A stretch of DNA of 64,000 nt from Bettongia penicillata ogilbyi (lineage: Eukaryota; Chordata; Mammalia; Diprotodontia; Potoroidae): the NCBI GenBank assembly GCA_023548195.1, contig JAJHZJ010000121.1, forward strand, positions 1,116,220-1,180,219, in the 5' to 3' direction. Under the pieces are notes generated by a model. It ran no database searches and was not told the origin of the DNA. It saw nothing but the letters and a program-made list of their open reading frames with translations. Numbering within the stretch: the first letter of the stretch is position 1; every line of letters starts with the position of its first letter. Below, piece by piece: positions 51,501 through 60,500 of the stretch. The position numbers and the translations under genes were made by a program.

Positions 51501-54500
51501 CAGCCTGCAGGGATCTGTTTATTTTTTAATTTGACACCACTTACCTAGAATAAAGACATATTGACATTAACGTTTATATATATATTACTTACTGCCTCCT
51601 ACTTGGTGCATTTCTGATATTTTTATCATTTAGAGTCTTCACTTTTCTTACAGAAAATTGGACTGTATGTTTCCCCATGTCATACTCTTAAATGCTGATT
51701 GTTTGTGCCATGTATCTCTTTACTGTCCTTTTTCTCTGTCAGTTAAAGGGGTGGGGCAGGGAACCGCACAAAGTAAATCTCAGAAAAAGAGAAACACAGA
51801 TATTTTCATCAAAATTAAGAAAACTTAGGTGTTGAATGAGTACATTTTGTCTCCAACTTTTAAAAGTGAATGAATTCTTTGGATATCCAAAATATTCACA
51901 TATAAACACACAGTATGTTTATCACTTGGTGGGGCTGAGTCTGAGAACTTTATTGTTTTCTATTGAAATTGTTATATCAATACTGAAGCAGAGCAGTAAT
52001 ATTGATATCTTATTGTTTGTTTCAGGTTTGCTATGCAAAGGAATTAAAAGAAGGATTTGTGGAGTATACTGAACAAGTTGTAAAGCTGATGGTTCCCTTA
52101 TTGAAATTCTATTTTCATGATGATATCCTGTGCCTTTTAAGTGCAAAATTCACTTCTAGTTATGGGAAAACAGTTTTTACAATTAAATATAGCCTGTTTA
52201 AGGTGGTGTTGTTATCACCACAGGGTAAACATGTTCTTTTAAAACAAGTAAGAAGTTAGAAGTTTAAGTAGAAGTTGTGAATAAGACCTCAGCAAAACAT
52301 TGGCTTGTTTATAAAAGCAACACTTCCTGGAACTTAAAGTGACAATTCCCCAGTTGCTATAGTGTTTGTGGATTCTATTGCCTTAGGTATTTTAAGAATT
52401 AGCTGATTTTTAGGAGAATGATTGTGAAATAATTCATAGTTTTTGTGTTTACCAATTTCTCATAAGCTACAGACTTGCAAAGAATTACTAAGCTTATGTA
52501 ATAGCAGGCATTGAAGATAATGTATCCTATACTTAGAAACTTTTAAAGTAATCATTTATTTTCGATACTAAATTTTTTACTTTTTGGGTGTAGATCCCAC
52601 ACTGTGCCAACTCTAAAGAAAAATCACAGCAAAAAAACAAAGAAAGTTTGCTGGCTTCTCTAATCACGTTCAGACCATTTCTTTGAAAATTGAGTTAGTT
52701 CTGGAATATCACAGAAATAGGGCATTTGAACAGCGCTATCAAGATTTCACTACAAATGAATGGCAGGCATTCATCTAAGCATGTTCATGTGGTTTTAAAA
52801 AATATCTCAGGATACTTATACTAACTAATTGTGGCAACTTACATTTAGTTTAGTTAAATGCCCTTTTAAAAATCATTTTGGAATTCATTAGATTTTTGTT
52901 CTGTGGCATAAAACAGAAGCCTAAGCCACGTGAGTTCAGCTTACAATCTAGCTTGTCCTAGTTACATTGATATTATTTGAACATGAGTGCTTGGAAAGGC
53001 CTGTTTCCACTCTTGGCATTACTGCTTTTCTTACAGATTGATGAGAATAGATTTGTTGGCCTTTGACTTGATAAACCTATTCTCCCATGTTATGTGCTGT
53101 AGCTCACGCCATAAACAAAAGTGACCAAGGATAAAGGGAAAAGATAACAACACATCTGTTTGGAGGTCTGTTTTGTCCCAATTACTCCCTTTCCTTAATA
53201 ACGAAACGTGTCCGAGTGGCAGCTGCAGAATCCATGCCCCTTCTCCTAGAATGTGCAAGAGTCCGCGGTCCTGAATACCTCACCCAGATGTGGCACTTCA
53301 TGTGCGATGCCCTTATCAAGGCTATTGGAACAGAGCCAGATTCTGATGTCCTGTCAGAAATCATGCATTCTTTTGCCAAGGTAATTGTTTATTTTTCTTA
53401 CAACAGTTTTGTGTGTTATTTGCTTAGATTTCCTCAAAATTAAAAAAAAAAACTTAGATTTTATATCTAACCTAGAGAACAAAGGTTTGACTTGAGCTAT
53501 AGGGTCTGGTTAATACTTGTTCATCTTTTTCATTGTCAAATATAAGTAGTCTAAGAGGTTTAATGCCTAAATATTTCAGAGACTGTCTATTAATACACAG
53601 ACATTATTGGTTAAGTGAGATTCAGACTGGCAGAGTTTAGCCTATAGAACACTTTCTCAAGTCCTTTCGTAGTAATCGTCGAACAAAAGACAATTCCACA
53701 ACAGAGTAAATAGATATATAGTAATGTAAATAAATGTATGCCACACACTTTTGGTTCAAGTGAGACAGAGGACTTGAGACCAGGATGCTGATATAATATT
53801 AATACTTGATGTTTTGCAGTATGACTAAGGCTCTTCCACATTCTCCTCTTTTTTGTTCCAAGTACAAACCAGGTTCAAGTATAATCCATGGTCATTAATT
53901 CTAGGATCTCATTTGCACCTACTCTTGTTCTTCCCTCAAGTACTCAATAGCAAGATAACAGTCTTCTAGAAATAAGGTGTTCTTTGCCCTTTTTATTTTT
54001 AACATTCTTTTAAATTTTGAGTTCCAAATTCCCTCTGCTTCGTTTAATAATAAAAGGCAAGCAATATATCAGTTATACATGTGAAGTCAAACAAGCAAAA
54101 GCAAGGAACAAAGAGCTGTTTTTTTTTTTTTAAGTGTGCTTCAAGTCCATCAGCTCTCTTTGTAGGTGGTAGATAGTATTCTTCATCATGGATTCTCTGG
54201 AGTTAATGTGGGAGCTCTGTATTGATCAGAGTAGCCAAGTCTTTCAGTTTATCACTGTTACAATGTTGCTATTACTGTGTGCAGTGTTCTGGTTCTGCTC
54301 ACTTCACTGTGCATGAGTCCATGTGAGACTTCAACCATCTTGCTCTTCATTTCTTATGGCACAGTAGCATTCCATCACAGTCATATAGTGTGTGAGTAGA
54401 GAGAGGTGCCCTTGAAACTCATCTGAATCTAGAATCCAACTTCTAGCTGCATGACGCTGTCCGTAACAGTCTGGAGGAGATTGAATTAGTTCTAGCAACT

Positions 54501-57500
54501 GCCAACCTCAGATAGAGTCTTTGGGGTTTTGTCATCTGACAAGTAATAGCTTATTCTAAGACTTGATGTACATCTCAGAATGCAATTGCAACTTTCAGTC
54601 TAATTGATTCTTGAAATATTTCTTCATGGTCACTGTGCTTCTTTGACTTATCTCAGGAGCAAGGAGTCATTTGGATTTCTCTCTTAGGTGACTTGAATGA
54701 ATAATTTTTCAGTTGTAATAATTTTAACGGTTTGTGCCAAACTCTTAAGCATAAAAATAAGCATTAAACCATTTGTATGTTCTAACAAGTACAGCATGAG
54801 TTTATCTTTCCAGTCATATAATAGTGCAGTACTGAAATGTAGTTTGACCATGTTATAGCCAGTTAACATTGACCTTCCCAGGCCTTGAGTAAAATCCAGT
54901 CCTGTTTTAAAGAGGATTATTTTCTTTAAAATGTAGTAAATTAACAAACTTGTGTTTTGCATTACAATATTTTAGTGCATTGAAGTAATGGGAGATGGAT
55001 GCCTTAATAATGAACACTTTGAAGAACTTGGAGGAATACTGAAAGGCAAGCTTGAAGAACACTTTAAAAATCAAGAATTAAGACAGGGTAAAGTACTCAA
55101 TATTTTTATTTCCAATTTTAATAATTGAATGCAGTGATTCCAGTTTCTGAAATGCATATGTTAGCAGTATTTAGCTTCCATTTAAGATTTTATTTGGATT
55201 TATTGTTTTAGTTAAAAGACAAGATGAAGACTATGATGAACAAGTCGAAGAGTCCTTACAAGATGAGGTAACTTATTCCCTTGTTGGAACTTAGATCTTT
55301 TTTTTTTAAATATTTATTTTTCCCACTTGTATGTAAAAGCAATTCATAACATTTGTTTTTTAAAATTTTGAATTCCAAATTCTCTTCCTCTTTCTCCCTG
55401 ATAATAAGTAATTTAATATAGGTTATACATGTGCATTCATGCAAAACATTTCCATATTAGTCATGTTGTGAAAGAAAGAAAACAGATTATATCACTCCCT
55501 CCTCTCCCCCCACAAAAAAAGTGAAAAATAGTATGCTTCAATCTGCATTCATACTCCATCAGTATTTTCTCTAGAGATGGATTGCATTTTTCATCATGAA
55601 TCCTTTGAAATTGTATTGCTGAGAATAGCCAAAGTCATTCACAGTTGATCTTCATACAATTTTGCTATTACTGTGTAGAACTTAGATCTTTTAAACTAGA
55701 AATATAATCCAAATTTAACTGTAAATTATTTTAATTTAGTGTACATCATTTTAATGTAAAGCCAGACTGTACAAGTCTCTGGCAAAAAAAAAAAATGTTT
55801 CAACCATCTGTTTTACCAAGCCGTTCCATTGATTGAAAGGAGTAATTTGATTTTAGCAATTCTGTAGCAATAGTAAATAATGCTGGTAATTATTTTTCAA
55901 TTTTTTAGTTACCACTTGATAGGAAATGATGTATATTCAGGAATTCTTCTCCCATTATAAAACTAATTTTTGCCATCAAATACTTGGCCATTTTTAGGGT
56001 CCAAAATGACTAGCTTGTGATGGAGCATCTTTGCTAAAAATTATCCAATTAACAGTGGTTTTGCTTTCTCCCAATACTTTCTTCTCTTCTTCCCCCCACC
56101 TCAAAATTGTAACATTTTTAGTTCCATCTTTGACTAATTCTTAAAACTGATTACCACCATGTGTTAATACTTTAGGGTGAGGTTGTTTTCTCATTGGGAA
56201 GTTTTGAAGTTAAGACAAATTAGATTGCCCTGGTAGTGCACAGGAGTGAGACAATGTATCCCTAAGATAATCGGGTCACACTTCTGGTTCCTAGTAAGGA
56301 TCTTAGAGGTCATTTAGTCCACTCCAATTCCTTGAGGCCTAAACAAATTAAATGACTTCTTTATTTACTTGGGATAACATTGCATATCCAGTTCTCTTTG
56401 CCATCTGCATTACCCATTTTAGAACTAATAAGAGAATGTATTTTTTTATATTTACAGTATTAACTTCCTTTAGGAAAACTTTTAATAGAAATTAGGTGTA
56501 GCATTCAGAGAACAACTTTTTCTTGACTTAGTACCTATACCATGTAGTGTTAAATTAGTGTATATAGGGAAACTTTTAGATAGATATTCCTCTTCAGCTC
56601 TTAAAAGATATCTTAGCAGCCAGACTAAAATAAAGTTTTTATTTAATTTTATGATAAAGTCATAAAAAAAATTCAAGAGACATAATTACAGAACTAGTAT
56701 GTTTTTCCTAATTGGTTATTATATAAAATTGAAGTAAATAATGAAAATGTGTAACTATTAACAAAGATAGTGCTGTGTAAAAATATGTAAAGATTAAACT
56801 CTTGTTTTCGTTTTTTTAGGATGACAGTGATGTTTATATTCTGACTAAAGTGTCAGATATTTTACATTCAATATTTAGTAGCTACAAGGAAAAGATACTG
56901 CCATGGTTTGAACAGCTGCTTCCACTAATTGTCAATTTAATTGTAAGTATTTTCTCTCTGTTTAGTTTCATGAGGTTGATATTATTAGCTTATGTACTCA
57001 GGCAAATGGAGATAAAATTTTTAAATACAGGTTCAACTAATGTCATAGAATGTTAGCAGTAGAAAGGAACTTAGGGATCATCTTTTATTTTTATCTTTTA
57101 TTTTTCTGATGAGCAAGCTCAGATCATAGGAGAAACTCTTGAACCACAAATCTTTCCATGTACCTTTTGATTGTCCCCAGCATATTTTTAGCTTACCAGT
57201 TTTTTTCCCTTTTGCATTGAGCATTGATGCTTACAGCCTTCCCTTACTAGTCACATCCACAATGGGTTCTTGGATTGGTATCAAACTTTATTGTTGGCCT
57301 AACTAATTAAAGAGGTAAGGGCTGCAAAAATCTATCATTTCAAAGGCAAACACAAAATTATTTACCATTTTACTTTGTCCATGCCAATAAAATTATTTTT
57401 TTATGCTCCATGAAGGTTTTCTGGTTATTTTCTCAAATATTTCTGAAGTATTTTATATGCTGCTTATAGTTGTAATTAAGTCACTAGAAATTGTCTAAGT

Positions 57501-60500
57501 TTATCAAAACTGACACTTTGGTTAAAAACCTTTATTCATAAAGATTGGGGGAATTTTTTTTTCTGTTTTGCAGTGTCCTCATAGACCATGGCCAGACAGA
57601 CAGTGGGGATTGTGCATCTTTGATGATGTCATAGAGCACTGCAGTCCATCTTCTTTTAAATACGCAGAATATTTCCTAAGGCCAATGCTACAGTATGTAT
57701 GTGACAACAGCCCAGAAGTCAGGCAGGCTGCTGCCTATGGCCTAGGAGTTATGGCACAATTTGGTGGAGAAAATTATCGTCCTTTTTGCACAGGTACTGC
57801 TAGTTTCATAACTTTTTCATTCTAGCAGTGTTAGTCACTACATGCCCAGCAGGCCTTCTGTATTCCAGATTTCTCCATGTACTTTTCTTTCTGATCCTCA
57901 TAATGGTGATCTGCCTCCACTTCACTTTAGCTTGAATTCTCTCCTGACTGCTCTACTTCTCTTCTCCAGCCTTTATTATATTCCTGGCATGGGAATGGAG
58001 GTCTCAGAGTGGAATCATTAGTAGTTTCATATCTTTTATGGGCTTTAGAGATTTTGTGGAGACTTACTCATGTATGTGTGTGTATGTATGTATAAAAGAA
58101 AAGCCAGAGCTGACTACTGGGTGTCTAAGGAGAATCTTGAGCCGCAGAAGAAAACTTCATAAAGTTTATGTAGCCTTGGTTTGTTTGACACACCAGAAGT
58201 AGAAACTGAGTACTGTTTCCCAGTTCTTAAACCCTGGAGCCAAGTATCTCAGCCCCACCCTACTTAATATCCTCTTCTTTTAAATATCATCTACACATAA
58301 GTGTATGTTTTTGAATATGAATTAGCACATATGTGTGTGTGGACATACACAGTTTTCTCTTGAAACTATTATGATTTAACTAAATTTTATTCTTTAATGT
58401 TTTTATTTTTTAGAAGCACTTCCATTGCTAGTAAGAGTGATTCAGTCTGCTGATTCTAAAACCAAAGAAAATGTTAATGCAACTGAGAATTGTATCTCTG
58501 CAGTAGGGAAAATTATGAAGTTCAAACCTGACTGTGTTAATGTTGAAGAAATTCTACCACACTGGTTATCATGGCTTCCACTTCATGAAGATAAAGAAGA
58601 AGCAGTTCATACTTTCAACTATCTATGTGACCTAATTGAAAGGTATGATCAAAGTACACTGTTTCTTAACAAAGAAAAAAATAACCATACTTCTAATTAT
58701 AATATGTTGTTTTTCTTTGTGGATAGTTTGAAAAGGATTAGCTGGAGTATATTTCTATCTAGTCAAAATTCTTAAAAATATAACCTTTCTTGGGCTACTT
58801 TTGTTATTTATACTAAAAGATCACCTTACAATTATATAATTATAATTTTTTGGGTATAAGAAAGATATACTTTGTTCTGAAATTTGCGAAAAATAAGATT
58901 ATGAGAATCCCTTGCACTTTTTATTTACAAAGAAATCAAAACATTTTAGTCCAGTTGTCTAACTATATGGAAATTCTGATATTTTGATTGTTAGTGTAAG
59001 AATTAACAATTGGCTAGGCAGCACAGCCAAATACCAGTGTTGTCAACTTTTTGTGTCATGGACCTTTTAAATAATTGAAGGAAAGTCTAACGTTTCATTT
59101 TCTATCAACAAAATTATTTTATTCGAAGATAAGGAAAGGATAATATTTAAAATTCCTTCAAGTTCTGTTTCATTTAATACCTTACTCTGCCAGCATATCA
59201 GTGAAGTATGAGGCCAAATAAATAGTTCAAGATGGGTTTAAATATGTACATACATAAATATATGTATATCTTTAAATGCATTGGTCAGTCCATACAGAAC
59301 TAAATATTGTCTGTAAGCTGACATTAGGCACTATGCATTCCATGGCCATTTTAAGATTTTCCTTGATTATAGTGAATCCATCTCTTTCTGGAGAGTCAAG
59401 TTCTCCTCTGATTATTTTTCTGCTGATGGCACCTGACAGATCAAGTTGACAACAGTTTTGAAAACATCTATTTACTCTATTGGTCCTGATACCTACATAT
59501 AAGCCACCCTACTAAAAGGAAACAATCTGAATATGCACTTGAAAAAAAAGAAGGGCATGTTTAATGGAGATAATTTATTCAGGTTGCTCACTTGGCATTG
59601 TGTTCAAGTCTCCTCCTCTGTATTATCTTTGTAATACAGGTCTATATTTAAGCTCTTGTGTAGATTACAGCTTTGTTCTTGCTTTTATTTATATAATTTT
59701 TCCTCAGTTACATATAAAAACAAATTTTTAACATTCAGTTTTGTTGGCAGGGGTTTATTTTTGAGGCCAAATTCTTTTCTCCTGTTGCCCTTCATTGAAA
59801 ATTAAGCAGTTTTATATAGGTTATACATGTGCAGTCATGCAACACTTTTCCATATTAGTCATGTAATAAAGAATACATGGAAGAAAAAAAGAAACACTTT
59901 TTTTAAAAGTATGCTTCAATTTGCATTTGAATGAAAAGATAACACTTTTCATTCATCATGAATCCTTTGGGATTGTCTTGGATCATTGTATCACGGAGAA
60001 TAGCGCAGTTGTGATATTGCTCTTAACTATGTACAGTGTTCTTTTGGTTCTGCTCATTTCACTTGGCATGAGTTTGTGTAAATCTTTGCCTAATAGTATT
60101 CCATTACAGTCATCACATAGCACAACTTGTTTAGCCATTTCCCAATTGATGGGAATTCCTGCAATCTCCAATTTTTTGCTACCCCTAAAAGTTTTCTCTT
60201 GCTCTTAAAAAGCAAGTGTATCTTTTAAAGAAAGCTGTTTTAAGCAATCGACATTTTTTCATTTGATATTACTGTAAATTTTTCATTATTCTTAGAAAGG
60301 ACAATTCATTGTTTCAATTTTTTGTTATGTGTAGATGTTACTTTCTTAAGTGTCTGTGATCATGTCTTCTTTTTTTCTTGTCATCAGTAATCATCCAATT
60401 GTTCTTGGTCCGAACAATTCCAATCTGCCGAAAATATTCAGTATAATTGCAGATGGTGAAATTCATGAGGCTATTAAACATGAAGATCCTTGTGCCAAAC

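Noticed and set aside
52123..52259. Continuation of the exon 18 frame as coding sequence
   Set aside because: It departs from importin-5 immediately after HD and soon stops, while exon 19 resumes the family sequence exactly; the U12 signals explain the boundary.
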